This document shows, one piece after another, positions 1-8,351 of a stretch of DNA of 64,000 nt. The translations under genes and the position numbers were made by a program. Source of the stretch: Tumidithrix helvetica (GTDB lineage: Bacteria; Cyanobacteriota; Cyanobacteriia; Pseudanabaenales; Pseudanabaenaceae); contig NZ_CBDDRA010000024.1 of NCBI RefSeq assembly GCF_965232925.1, positions 1 to 64,000 on the forward strand, given 5' to 3'. The notes under the pieces are model-generated. The model was not told the origin of the DNA. It was given only the letters and a program-made list of their open reading frames with translations, and did not search any database. Every line of letters starts with the position of its first letter. The stretch's first letter is position 1.

Positions 1-115
1 GCCATTTAGCTTCTAATTCTCTTTTCATGTTTGAGCTTGACTTAGCCTTTGCAATTTCTTGCTCTATTTTCTCGTGCCTTTCTGTTGCTCTTGCCTTGCT
101 GCCGATTAGTCCAAA
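1..115 (-). pseudogene. Partial minus-strand ORF fragment, unrecognised
   Basis: On the minus strand the frame is open from base 115 to the left edge (about 38 codons). It encodes a charged helical segment containing RATERHEKIEQEIAKAK and ending in ELEAKW at the edge. The composition looks like real protein rather than noise. A TAG lies directly upstream (plus bases 116-118), so the fragment has no start codon near its left-open frame. I do not recognise the family; the style resembles tips of polymorphic toxins, but that is only an impression. The fragment abuts the equally start-less plus-strand gene beginning at about base 110, so both seem cut at the same point. Confidence 0.35.
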
Positions 116-1195
116 CTAAAGTATATTGGTTCAGGTGGAAATATTGTCGTTGATTCGGTACGTGCGGATAGTATCGGCGGTAGAGGTGGAGATATCAGAT
201 TAGATGCTAGTAAGACAGTTAGGGTGACAAGTGCTTTCTCGGTTAATGGTAAGGACTATAGTCTCTATACTGACTCAGTAGACGACGCTTCTGCTGCGAA
301 GGGTGGGACTGTCACGATTCTGCATAGCTCTGGAATAACGAACACACTTTCACTATCACCCTTTATTATTGGAGATGCAAGTGTAAATGGAACCTTTGCT
401 GGCGTGTCAGATGGCGTTTTAGGGCTTGTGACAAAGTCGGGTTCAGTTCATACAATTTCAGGAAGGTACACGTTTGACAATATCAAAATCATTGCTCCAG
501 AAATTTTAGCGTCAGCAAATCCTCTAATCCCTGTAGAAAATATCAAAGATTTTGATATTTTTATTGGCTACGTATTTGACACCATTACCCTAACTGCTCG
601 CACGGCTGCTTTTATTGCAGAAGGAACCCCAGGATTTACATTGCAACAGTTAATAGATATTGCAAAAGATGCTCCAGGCGGTGAAGTACTTCCTTCCCTA
701 GATCAAAGTAATGCTCAGAAACTTCTTAATAATGGATTAGATCTCTATATGTACTTGTACGATATAACTACCCCTAGAACTAAGGGACAATTTATTGCTC
801 AATCGTTAGCTGAAACTGGAAGTTTTCAGAATTTTTTTGAGATCTCAGGTCCAGGGCGAGGTCTTTTACAGCTAACTTTAGATGAAAATCTTGAGAGATT
901 TGGTGAATATGTTGGAATTTCAGGTTTGTCAAAAAGGAAAGATATTGTAGCAAGTAACCTTGCATTAAATATTATGAGCGCAATGTGGTTTTGGTCCGTA
1001 TTTGGCAAGGGGGGGAGTGAAGATTTAAATGCGATCGCGCAAAACGATCCACCAAATGCAGTTACGGTTGAGAAAATCTCCCGAATAGTTCGTGGAGATA
1101 GTCGTGATCCCAATGACCCGATACCAAATGCTGCTCACCTCCCAAGAAGGATAGAGTATTTTACAAATGCAGTAAATGTCCTAAGTATTACTTAG
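110..1195 (+). CDS. 5'-truncated haemagglutinin-like beta-helix protein with C-terminal GH19/lysozyme-like domain
   Basis: The frame is open from base 110 (after a TAG at 107-109) to TAG at 1195, 361 codons, with no convincing start. A GTG at 224 has no Shine-Dalgarno sequence and lies inside repeat-like sequence, so it is probably not the real start. Bases 125-500 encode Gly/Ser/Val-rich text such as GGNIVVDSVRADSIGGRGG, typical of right-handed beta-helix passengers of large cyanobacterial filamentous haemagglutinin-like proteins. The last about 130 residues resemble glycoside hydrolase family 19 chitinase/lysozyme folds: AETGSF (candidate catalytic Glu), then GRGLLQLT, then SAMWFWSVFG and a late arginine-rich IVRGDSRD. 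The usual second catalytic loop is short. The inferred role is a secreted protein whose tip cuts peptidoglycan or chitin. The 5' part is missing, so this may be a pseudogene or a misjoined contig end. Confidence 0.55.
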   Translation, partial: SKLKYIGSGGNIVVDSVRADSIGGRGGDIRLDASKTVRVTSAFSVNGKDYSLYTDSVDDASAAKGGTVTILHSSGITNTLSLSPFIIGDASVNGTFAGVSDGVLGLVTKSGSVHTISGRYTFDNIKIIAPEILASANPLIPVENIKDFDIFIGYVFDTITLTARTAAFIAEGTPGFTLQQLIDIAKDAPGGEVLPSLDQSNAQKLLNNGLDLYMYLYDITTPRTKGQFIAQSLAETGSFQNFFEISGPGRGLLQLTLDENLERFGEYVGISGLSKRKDIVASNLALNIMSAMWFWSVFGKGGSEDLNAIAQNDPPNAVTVEKISRIVRGDSRDPNDPIPNAAHLPRRIEYFTNAVNVLSIT

Positions 1196-2312
1196 CTGGT
1201 TCTAGTGGAATGTTAGGAAATAAGATTGGATCGACAGCATAGCGAAAATCATCACATTCTTTTAATCCACCTTCTCTATGCCTAATTAGATCAAGTTTAT
1301 CACCACCAATTTTATAGGTAGATATAGTTCCACAAGAACCTTTTCCCATATAAATACTCAAAGTCCTTTCTGCTGACTTAAAGAGATGCTCCATAGCAGG
1401 GGTGACAGTACTTTGGATATCTGTCAAAGCAACATAACCATTTTCTCCTATAATTGGCTTTCCACTTTTATAACGAGCAATTTTGGGAATATTCAGCAAT
1501 TTGTAATTATATACATGATCTGATTCGGCGATCAGAAAGAAATTCAGTGCAAGGGCATATGCTCCTGGCCGGCAAGCTAGCTCTAAAAAGTATTTCTTAT
1601 TATCAATTTTCCATAATCTAGAAGAAAAGTAGGCTGTATCCTTTCTGGCATCTATTGACTTACAAGCACCGAGTTTATCTTTGTTTTCAAAGATATAATT
1701 AATAAATTCTTCCCTTTTTGATTCATCTGACAATTTTGAATCTACTCTGCGCGTCAGTTCATCTGCTCTATTTATTTGTTTAAATCGATTTATTGCGTAG
1801 TAATTCTGAATACCCTCTTTCAACACTACTGGAGTAAATTCTTTTCCTGATAATATTGACAAGTTGAATTCACTAGAAGACGGCATTCGCAATCGGTAGC
1901 CATATTTCTCATCCATTCCTACAAACGAATCTTCTCTCCAACCCAACTGGGCTTTTCCCTCAATTTTTAAACTACCATCCTTCTTTGCTATTTTGATAAA
2001 TGCAGGAACCTGTCTGTTGTTCTTGTCAGCACAGACACTAACTTTATAGTTTTGAGTATCGGCATAGACGATGGTTTCACCAACATCATCACAAGTTTTA
2101 TCGTCTTTCAGTTCGCTGATATCTCCCACTTTCAACGCTGGCTTCTGCTCGTCAGTCTTTACAGGCTGCGTACTCTGCGCTATTGTCATTGACCGCTCTT
2201 GAGTTGCCAAAGCAGGGGAAGGTATCTGAGCCAAGTTTGTTGGGTTTGTGCCACATCCAGCAACAGTGAACCCAATACCTCCAAACAGCGATACTAAATG
2301 CAATAGTTTCAT
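1188..2312 (-). CDS. Lipoprotein of unknown function
   Basis: 374 residues. The N-terminus has Lys, a hydrophobic stretch and a lipobox (TVAGC, Cys20), so signal peptidase II processing and membrane anchoring are expected. A polar, Gln/Thr-rich linker follows, then a globular region with scattered cysteines (for example DDKTCDDVGE and GKGSCGT), which could form disulfides outside the cytoplasm. I recognise no family. The gene is convergent with the GH19-like gene and the two 3' ends overlap by 8 bp, so they are not co-transcribed. Because several lysozyme inhibitors are small lipoproteins, a protective role against the neighbouring hydrolase is conceivable, but nothing in the sequence proves it and 374 residues is long for such an inhibitor. 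Confidence 0.7.
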   Translation of the reverse strand: MKLLHLVSLFGGIGFTVAGCGTNPTNLAQIPSPALATQERSMTIAQSTQPVKTDEQKPALKVGDISELKDDKTCDDVGETIVYADTQNYKVSVCADKNNRQVPAFIKIAKKDGSLKIEGKAQLGWREDSFVGMDEKYGYRLRMPSSSEFNLSILSGKEFTPVVLKEGIQNYYAINRFKQINRADELTRRVDSKLSDESKREEFINYIFENKDKLGACKSIDARKDTAYFSSRLWKIDNKKYFLELACRPGAYALALNFFLIAESDHVYNYKLLNIPKIARYKSGKPIIGENGYVALTDIQSTVTPAMEHLFKSAERTLSIYMGKGSCGTISTYKIGGDKLDLIRHREGGLKECDDFRYAVDPILFPNIPLEPAK

Positions 2313-2677
2313 ATCAAGTTGATTAGCTTCTTTGATACGATCTATTTTAGATGATTCTCACAAATAATAGACAAGTACACTCTAACAATGTTGGTACGGG
2401 TAGATTCGACAAAGATGACATCCATGCGATCATCAGCCCAAACTGAACATCATCAGGATTCACACCGATCGATCGCAGATAAACGGCAAGCCTCTCTTGT
2501 TGCTGATGCTCTTGAGTAGCGCCGCTTCAGTATCATTCTTAAAGCTGTGCTTGGCGTAACTACCCAAGATCTGAATACCAGTCAGTCCAGTAGCGATTGT
2601 CTTGAAAGACTTTACGGCACATGGAACTCGAATTCCATTCTGTCGTAAAGTCAAGTATGAATGGTATTATACATTTC
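2313..2677. other. Gene-poor stretch with a decayed minus-strand ORF
   Basis: No intact gene is visible. On the minus strand an open frame at 2460-2654 ends at TGA. Shifting frame at that point gives a second protein-like stretch (NPDDVQFGLMIAWMSSLSNL) running to about 2340. The two together look like one gene broken by a frameshift, but I do not recognise the family and neither part has a good start signal. The left part is also the promoter region of the lipoprotein gene; the right end overlaps the 5' end of the P-loop kinase gene. Confidence 0.3.
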
Positions 2678-3265
2678 ATGAATATTGGGTTATGTGGCGG
2701 TCATCGCACGGGAAAGTCAACCTTAGCCAAGGCGATCGCAGATCGCATCGATAAACCATTTGTGGGCACGACCACCAGTCAGGTTTTCCAACAAATGGGG
2801 CTAGATCCAGCCAAGCCTATGGATTTTCCTACGCGGTTGCGCGTACAGCATCAGGTTTTACTCGCCGCAGAACAAGTATGGCAAGCAGAGCCAAACCCAT
2901 TCATTACCGATCGCACGCCGATTGACATGATGGCATACACCCTAGCCGACATTCAGGGAACCACAGAAGTAAATTTTGTCGAGCTAGAAGCCTACATGCA
3001 GCGATGTTTTGTCAGTGCTAATCAGTTCTTTTCACAATTGTTCGTCGTACAACCTGGGATTCCGCTCGTATATGAGGTAGGGAAAGCCGCGCTCAACCAA
3101 GCCTACATCGAACACATTCATACCTTGGTGTTGGGATTATGCAGCGATCTGCGCCTTACCTGTCCGTTTTACTGCCTAGAACGCCAGGTAACTGACTTGG
3201 AGGAACGGATTCAAACAATCCTTACAGTTCTTGAGAATCTAGGTGATTGCCAACCCACAAAATAG
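2678..3265 (+). CDS. P-loop NTPase/kinase of the NadR/AAA_28 type
   Basis: 195 residues from the chosen ATG. The Walker A motif GGHRTGKST is at residues 7-15, immediately after the first beta strand (NIGLC), which is why I prefer this ATG over in-frame ATGs at 2657 and 2621. A second conserved block, ITDRTPIDMMAY, matches the Walker B/lid area of small nucleotide kinases such as the ribosylnicotinamide kinase half of NadR and related AAA_28 proteins. There is no transmembrane segment or signal peptide, so the protein is cytoplasmic. The substrate cannot be read from sequence; phosphorylation of a nucleoside or other small molecule is the inference from family. It stands alone, converging with the reductase gene on its right. 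Confidence 0.7.
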   Translation: MNIGLCGGHRTGKSTLAKAIADRIDKPFVGTTTSQVFQQMGLDPAKPMDFPTRLRVQHQVLLAAEQVWQAEPNPFITDRTPIDMMAYTLADIQGTTEVNFVELEAYMQRCFVSANQFFSQLFVVQPGIPLVYEVGKAALNQAYIEHIHTLVLGLCSDLRLTCPFYCLERQVTDLEERIQTILTVLENLGDCQPTK

Positions 3266-3307
3266 CGAAGGTTAAGAAGCAGTGTTCTGGTACTTAACCT
3301 GATGTCT

Positions 3308-4381
3308 TTAAATCATAGAAGCATATTGTATGGGCAGTGTATTGACATCCTTTTTATGGAGTTCTTGGGCAGCGCGATAAGGCCAGTAAGGATCTCGCAG
3401 AAATTCTCTCGCCAAAAGAATAATATCGGCACGATGATTGCGAATGATTTCATCTGCCTGCATGGCATTTGTGATATAACCTACCCCTGCTGTGGCAATT
3501 CCAGCTTCCTTGCGAATTCTTTCTGAAAGAGGAATCTGCCAGCTCGCACCAAATGGGTATTGCTTATAGTCAGATGAATTGAACCCAGAACTACAGTCGA
3601 TCAAATCTACGCCTTCAGCTTTGAGATGCTTCGAGAGTTCCACCGAATCTTCAATCGTCCAGCCCCCCTCTACCCAATCAGAACAAGACAAACGTGCCGC
3701 TAAAGGAAGCCGTTCGGGCCATACTTCTCTGACTGAGCGCGTTGTCTCTAAGGCAAAGCGAATGCGGTTCTCAAAACTGCCACCATAGGCATCAGTACGT
3801 TGATTTGTAAGTGGGGAATAGAAGCTATGTGCCAAATAGCCGTGAGCAAAATGGAGTTCTAGCCATTCATAGCCTGCTGCTAAACTCCGAATCGCCGCTG
3901 CCCGAAAGGCATCTTTGACTGTTTGAATATCCTCAAGGGTCATTTCCTTAGGAACTCGCCACAGTTTATCGCCAAAAGCGATCGGACTCGGTGCTAGAGT
4001 TTCCCAGCCACCTTCTCGATCTGCGAGCGAGCTATCTCCCTCCCAAGGGCGTTGGGCACTGGCTTTGCGACCAGCATGGGCAATTTGAATACCCGCGATC
4101 GCACCCTGAGATTTTAAAAACTGATTAATGCGTTGTAAAGGCTCAATATGGCGATCTGACCAAATGCCTGCATCTCCTGGCGTGATCCGTCCGCGTGGTT
4201 CTACCGCTGTAGCTTCCGCAATTACCAGTCCTGCGCCGCCTGATGCCCTCGCCCCTAGGTGAACGAGATGCCAATCATTTGCCATTCCCTCTTGAGAACT
4301 GTACTGACACATTGGGGAAACCCCAATACGGTTGCGCAGGGTAATGTCTTTAAGTTGATAGGGTTCAAATAAGTGTGGCAT
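3308..4381 (-). CDS. NADH:flavin oxidoreductase, Old Yellow Enzyme family (YqjM/NamA-like)
   Basis: 357 residues, full length for the YqjM-like branch of Old Yellow Enzymes. FMN-dependent enzymes of this type reduce activated C=C bonds of enones, nitro compounds or maleimides with NAD(P)H in the cytoplasm. Visible motifs: SPMCQYS with Cys25, the redox-tuning cysteine of the YqjM group; IQIAHAGRKAS at about 98-108 in the FMN site; the substrate-binding pair His177/His180 in HFAHGYL; and DAYGGSFENRIRF at about 197-209, typical of the family. The first ATG is used and gives the expected N-terminus (PHLFEPYQLKDITLRNR). It is monocistronic, with a gap of 330 bp to the next gene. The physiological substrate is unknown. 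Confidence 0.9.
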   Translation of the reverse strand: MPHLFEPYQLKDITLRNRIGVSPMCQYSSQEGMANDWHLVHLGARASGGAGLVIAEATAVEPRGRITPGDAGIWSDRHIEPLQRINQFLKSQGAIAGIQIAHAGRKASAQRPWEGDSSLADREGGWETLAPSPIAFGDKLWRVPKEMTLEDIQTVKDAFRAAAIRSLAAGYEWLELHFAHGYLAHSFYSPLTNQRTDAYGGSFENRIRFALETTRSVREVWPERLPLAARLSCSDWVEGGWTIEDSVELSKHLKAEGVDLIDCSSGFNSSDYKQYPFGASWQIPLSERIRKEAGIATAGVGYITNAMQADEIIRNHRADIILLAREFLRDPYWPYRAAQELHKKDVNTLPIQYASMI

Positions 4382-4711
4382 GAGTTTTTATTCCTACTAG
4401 CTTTATTCAATAGTTCGATTTTATTGAATGATTAGACTATAAACGAGCTAGTGAAATAATGCAACCGATGAAGTGTCTGGGGATACGGCGATCGCGATTT
4501 AACACTCAGGATACTCGATGATGCCCAAATTTCAGGATCGCAAGTTCTTTAAATATTGCGGCGCGATCGGGGCTTCTTATATATCTGGGTAGGGATACGC
4601 CGAAATTATGGCAAAAGCAACGGCATTTTCTGGTTTCTTTCCATTGAAGTGGTTGGAATAATGAGCGTTACTTGATTTCTTCTCACAATTCCGATTTATA
4701 CAGAAAGCAAT
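4382..4711. other. Intergenic region without a supported gene
   Basis: 330 bp between the reductase gene (minus) and the zinc-ribbon gene (plus), so it holds promoters for both. Two very short plus-strand frames begin with ATG, at about 4518 (24 codons) and 4608 (17 codons, encoding AKATAFSGFFPLKWLE). Neither has a clear ribosome binding site and I do not call them. No repeat or RNA fold stands out. Confidence 0.4.
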
Positions 4712-4903
4712 ATGGCTAACCGTCTTAAGTGCTCGCAATGCGAAGGGGAATATATCTATCGAGTTAGACGCCGCTTTTGGGACAATTACATTTCTATTTT
4801 TTGGATTTTTCCCTACTATTGTTCAGACTGCGGTCACAGATTTTATGCATTTGGTCGCAAAAATGGACAGAAAATGAGCCGGACATTCCCTATCCATTTT
4901 TAA
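4712..4903 (+). CDS. Small zinc-ribbon protein
   Basis: 63 residues. Two Cys pairs, Cys7-x2-Cys10 and Cys37-x2-Cys40, are placed as in a zinc ribbon (LKCSQC and YYCSDCGHRF). Between them lies an aromatic-rich segment (WDNYISIFWIFPYY) that is either a buried core or a short membrane-associated helix. Similar tiny double-CxxC proteins are common as uncharacterised genes in cyanobacteria. The function is unknown; a structural role or nucleic acid contact would be typical for the fold. Plus strand, flanked by minus-strand genes, so probably transcribed alone. Confidence 0.6.
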   Translation: MANRLKCSQCEGEYIYRVRRRFWDNYISIFWIFPYYCSDCGHRFYAFGRKNGQKMSRTFPIHF

Positions 4904-4916
4904 ACGATAGAAACAA

Positions 4917-4948
4917 TAAAATTTCCCCCCTTAAAGAGTTCAAGGGGG
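4917..4948 (-). terminator. Probable intrinsic terminator of metK
   Basis: CCCCCTT at 4926-4932 pairs with AAGGGGG at 4942-4948. On the minus strand the hairpin is followed by GAAATTTT, so it fits the end of metK about 55 bp downstream of its stop codon. The U-run is interrupted, so strength is uncertain. The same hairpin could also end the zinc-ribbon transcript. Confidence 0.4.
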
Positions 4949-5004
4949 CTGAAGGCGCAAGTAGGAGATATAGCGTTTCAGATTTTATTAATTGCTAACT
5001 AATG

Positions 5005-6243
5005 TTAAACAGATTTTTGTAGCAGTTCTACTTTGTCAGTTTTTTCCCAAGGTAAATCTAAATCAGTACGTCCTAAGTGACCGTAGGCAGCAACATCCTG
5101 ATAAAAACGCCCACCACGCTCGCCTGGTAATTTCTGTAGATTAAAGTTCTTGATAATTGCCGCAGGACGCAGATCGAAATGATCTTTCACCAGTCGCAAC
5201 AGGGTTTCATCGGGGACTTTACCTGTGTCAAACGTATCAATATGCAGACTTGTGGGGCGTGCCACACCGATCGCATAGCTAATTTGCAATTCGCACATGG
5301 TTGCTAAGCCAGCCGCCACAATATTTTTGGCAACATAACGACAAGCATAGGCAGCACTACGATCTACTTTCGTGGGGTCTTTGCCAGAAAATGCACCGCC
5401 ACCATGCCGAGAGTAACCACCATAGGTATCGACAATAATTTTGCGTCCTGTTAGACCTGAGTCACCTTGAGGTCCACCCACCACAAATTTGCCCGTTGGG
5501 TTGACTAAAAATCTAGTTTCTCGATCGGGAAAAACCTGAGAATCTGCAAACACAGGCAGGATCACTTTTTGCCAGAGATCAGCTTTGATTTGTGCCTGTA
5601 CTTCTTTTTCGTCCGTCACGCCATCGATCTCAGCCGTATGTTGGGTTGAGACTAAAATCGTGTCGATCGCAACGGGGACGCCATTTTCATAGACGATCGT
5701 GACTTGGGTCTTGCCATCAGGGCGCAGGTAAGGCAATGTCCCATCTTTGCGAACAGCCGCTAGTTGACGCGCAATGCGATGGGATAAAGCGATCGGCATG
5801 GGCATCAGTTCGGGGGTTTCGTTACAGGCAAAGCCAAACATAATGCCTTGGTCACCTGCACCGATTGCCTCTAAAGCCGCATCGTCATCTAACCCTTCTC
5901 GCTTTTCCATGGCTTCATTAACGCCTTGGGCAATGTCAGGGGACTGCTCGTCTAGGGCAAGTAAAACCGTACAACTATTGGCTGAAAATCCGTTTTCGGC
6001 ATGGGTATAGCCAATTTCAGCAATCTTTTTGCGGGCAAGCTCTACAAAATTCACATGGGCTTTGCTAGTGATTTCACCCGTGATCAAAACCAAACCTGTG
6101 TTGACAACGACCTCAGCTGCCACACGCGATCGGGGATCGGCAGTAAGCAGGGCATCTAAAATTGTGTCTGAAATTTGGTCACAAATTTTATCAGGGTGAC
6201 CTTCTGTTACAGACTCCGATGTAAACAAGAAGCGACCAGTCAA
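5005..6243 (-). CDS. metK: S-adenosylmethionine synthetase
   Basis: MetK makes S-adenosylmethionine, phosphate and diphosphate from methionine and ATP; it supplies all methylations. The family motifs are all present: GHPDKICDQISD near the N-terminus, GAGDQGIMFG in the middle and GGGAFSGKDPTKVDRS in the last third. I choose the TTG at 6243-6241 as start: it lies 8 nt after a perfect GGAGG (6256-6252), and the resulting N-terminus MTGRFLFTSESV matches other cyanobacterial MetK proteins and gives 412 residues. The longer frame from ATG 6294 would add 17 residues that fit no MetK. Transcribed alone; the probable terminator lies at 4917-4948. Confidence 0.95.
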   Translation of the reverse strand: MTGRFLFTSESVTEGHPDKICDQISDTILDALLTADPRSRVAAEVVVNTGLVLITGEITSKAHVNFVELARKKIAEIGYTHAENGFSANSCTVLLALDEQSPDIAQGVNEAMEKREGLDDDAALEAIGAGDQGIMFGFACNETPELMPMPIALSHRIARQLAAVRKDGTLPYLRPDGKTQVTIVYENGVPVAIDTILVSTQHTAEIDGVTDEKEVQAQIKADLWQKVILPVFADSQVFPDRETRFLVNPTGKFVVGGPQGDSGLTGRKIIVDTYGGYSRHGGGAFSGKDPTKVDRSAAYACRYVAKNIVAAGLATMCELQISYAIGVARPTSLHIDTFDTGKVPDETLLRLVKDHFDLRPAAIIKNFNLQKLPGERGGRFYQDVAAYGHLGRTDLDLPWEKTDKVELLQKSV

Positions 6244-6251
6244 ATGTTTTT

Positions 6252-6256
6252 CCTCC
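6252..6256 (-). promoter_or_regulatory. Shine-Dalgarno site that sets the metK TTG start
   Basis: The minus strand reads GGAGG, 8 nt, then TTG ACT GGT CGC. No other candidate start of metK has a comparable site. Confidence 0.7.
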
Positions 6257-6512
6257 GAGGCAAATACACGAACTTTATTGCACCCATGCAACATAGCATA
6301 GGTATTCAGAACACTTTAGCAAAATTACCTATGCACGCGTAGTAATGCTTTTTCACAGGATTTATAAAAGTTTGGTGCGTAAATCATGAGTTTTCGATCG
6401 CATTCTGCAAAGCAGCAGATATCAATTTCCTGATGAATATGTCATGCTAGGCAATATAATTGCGAACTTGTAACCCCGCCCTATTGAGACTACTGACCTC
6501 AAGTTACAACCA

Positions 6513-6938
6513 ATGTCTCAACCTTTTCAACTCTATGCATCTTCTCTCACTGCCATTGAGAAATTGGTATTAGTGCAGTCTGACACCCTATATCTGGCTT
6601 TTTCAGTGAGACAGGTGCAGGAAGTATTGTTAAAAGCCTCTGTAACCAAACAGAAAACTAGTAGCGTTACACAATATAAAGACCACATTATTCCAGTTAT
6701 ATTCGGGCAACATGCTTGCCCAGAAACGGCTGCCATCTCTCTTGTTCTATTGCAATCAACCATGATTAAGGGCGGTTTGTTGGCGATCGCTTGCTCAGTA
6801 CTGCCGAAACTAACGGAGATCGCTCCTCAAGACTGGATCGAGGTTCCCGCCCTACCCGCACCCTGGCAATCTAACGGCAAAGGTTGTGAATTCGAGCAGA
6901 TTACCTATACCTTCACATCGGGAATCGGCAAAGGCTGA
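6513..6938 (+). CDS. Hypothetical protein, possibly CheW-like
   Basis: 141 residues, soluble. The pattern of beta strands (EKLVLVQSDTLYLAFSVRQVQEVL, in two pieces, then DHIIPVIFGQ and LLAIACSVLPKLTEI) is reminiscent of CheW-like domains, which link chemoreceptors to CheA kinases: a strand, a regulatory-position loop, then an R/H-xIPVI segment. The usual CheW signature residues are not strong enough for a firm call. The start ATG at 6513 opens the frame after a stretch without other genes. It is convergent with the glycosyltransferase gene, ending 14 bp from it. It may instead be a lineage-specific protein. Confidence 0.55.
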   Translation: MSQPFQLYASSLTAIEKLVLVQSDTLYLAFSVRQVQEVLLKASVTKQKTSSVTQYKDHIIPVIFGQHACPETAAISLVLLQSTMIKGGLLAIACSVLPKLTEIAPQDWIEVPALPAPWQSNGKGCEFEQITYTFTSGIGKG

Positions 6939-6952
6939 ATAATTCTTTCGCT

Positions 6953-8173
6953 CTATTTTGTTTGTGTAACGCGCCAACTGAGTTTGAGATTAATCCAAAA
7001 ATTCCAAATCGTCACCAGAGCGATCGCGATCAGATTTGCCAAATACTGATTGATCTTGAGGTAGTTATAAAGAAAGTTCAAGATTACGACATTCAGAAAT
7101 ACGCCTAAAAGGCAGACTAAGTTAAATTTGATAAAGCGTTTGAGGCGTTTACTCCAACCAGTCTGATGGCTAGAAATATCTCGAAACGTCCACAGGTCAT
7201 TCCAGAGAAAGTTATTGAGAATCGCAAACTCAGCTGCAATCACTTTGCTACGCGTTAAGCCCCAATGCAATGTGGTTGGATCGCTGAGCAGATAAAAAAT
7301 TGCCATATCGACAAACACACCACTAAAACCCACCAAGCCAAACCGCAAAAAACGCTTGATGGGCAAGCCATATTTTTGTCTAAATCTTGTAACTCGCCCG
7401 CGTGATCGCAGTTTCAACAGATGCAAAATATATTCCACATATTGCTTCCAAGTAACTTTGCTCTCACCCGCTTGGCGTTCTTGAAACACATAGCCAACTT
7501 CGGCAATTTCGCCCACATTGCCGCGCCCTAAAACCTCGATCAAAATTTTGTAACCAAAGGGGTTCATCTCGCAGCCTGCGATCGCACTGCGACGCACCAT
7601 AAAGTAGCCACTCATGGGGTCAGAGACGCGCCCAATCACTCTTGGTAAAATCATTAGCCCTAGCAACTGCGCTCCACGCGAGAGCAGACGGCGCACAAAG
7701 CCCCAATCGCTTACACCACCACCTTCTATATGCCGACTTGCTACTGCCAGATCTGCCCCTTGCTCGATCGCTTGTAATAACTTCAGTAAGATCTCAGGAG
7801 GATGTTGCAAATCACCATCAATCACACCCAAGACATCACCTCGCGCAATCTGCCAACCCCGAATAACAGCGGTAGAAAGCCCCTTTTCCTGCTCGCGGCG
7901 CATTACCCGCAAATGCGAAAACTCAGGAATTAGCTCCTGTGCAATTTTCCAAGTGAGGTCGGGACTATTGTCATCTACCACGATCAGTTCGTAGTTATTA
8001 GGAATGAAGCGATCTAGTAAGTCCGTTAGGATTCTGAGAATATTCTCGATGTTCTTGCTTTCATTAAACGTGGGAATCACCAACGAAAAATAGCAATGCC
8101 CGTGCGTTGAGTTCGCAGAAAGCTCCTCAACTTGCAAAGCTCCAGATGGTACGGTTGCGAGAATATCAGTCAT
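6953..8173 (-). CDS. Family 2 glycosyltransferase fused to GtrA-like membrane domain
   Basis: 406 residues with two parts. Residues about 28-240 form a GT-A fold of the dolichol-phosphate mannosyltransferase type: LVIPTFNES, IVVDDNSPD and the metal-binding VIDGDLQHPPE. It should transfer a sugar from a nucleotide donor to a polyprenyl phosphate on the cytoplasmic face. Residues about 270-400 are a GtrA-like domain with four hydrophobic helices (starting FLRFGLVGFSGVFVD), a family thought to flip or present lipid-linked sugars. The fusion suggests a single-chain unit for decorating cell surface glycans. The first ATG gives a short polar leader before the catalytic domain. It is divergent from sat, separated by 178 bp. 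Confidence 0.88.
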   Translation of the reverse strand: MTDILATVPSGALQVEELSANSTHGHCYFSLVIPTFNESKNIENILRILTDLLDRFIPNNYELIVVDDNSPDLTWKIAQELIPEFSHLRVMRREQEKGLSTAVIRGWQIARGDVLGVIDGDLQHPPEILLKLLQAIEQGADLAVASRHIEGGGVSDWGFVRRLLSRGAQLLGLMILPRVIGRVSDPMSGYFMVRRSAIAGCEMNPFGYKILIEVLGRGNVGEIAEVGYVFQERQAGESKVTWKQYVEYILHLLKLRSRGRVTRFRQKYGLPIKRFLRFGLVGFSGVFVDMAIFYLLSDPTTLHWGLTRSKVIAAEFAILNNFLWNDLWTFRDISSHQTGWSKRLKRFIKFNLVCLLGVFLNVVILNFLYNYLKINQYLANLIAIALVTIWNFWINLKLSWRVTQTK

Positions 8174-8351
8174 GATCGGTTTAGATTTTCTTAATATCTA
8201 ACATCGTCTGAGGTCAATAAAGCCTTAACATAATGTAAAGGTACTCATGCAGAATGCGCGATCTTGCCCCTATTTAAACGGGGATTTTCCAGCAAACCGA
8301 TCTGCTTTAGCTACCTTAAAAGCACTGGTATAACAGGAACAATTAACGTTA

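Noticed and set aside
826..1113. 95-codon minus-strand frame inside the GH19-like gene
   Set aside because: It lies antisense in a protein with clear domain motifs and has no ribosome site.
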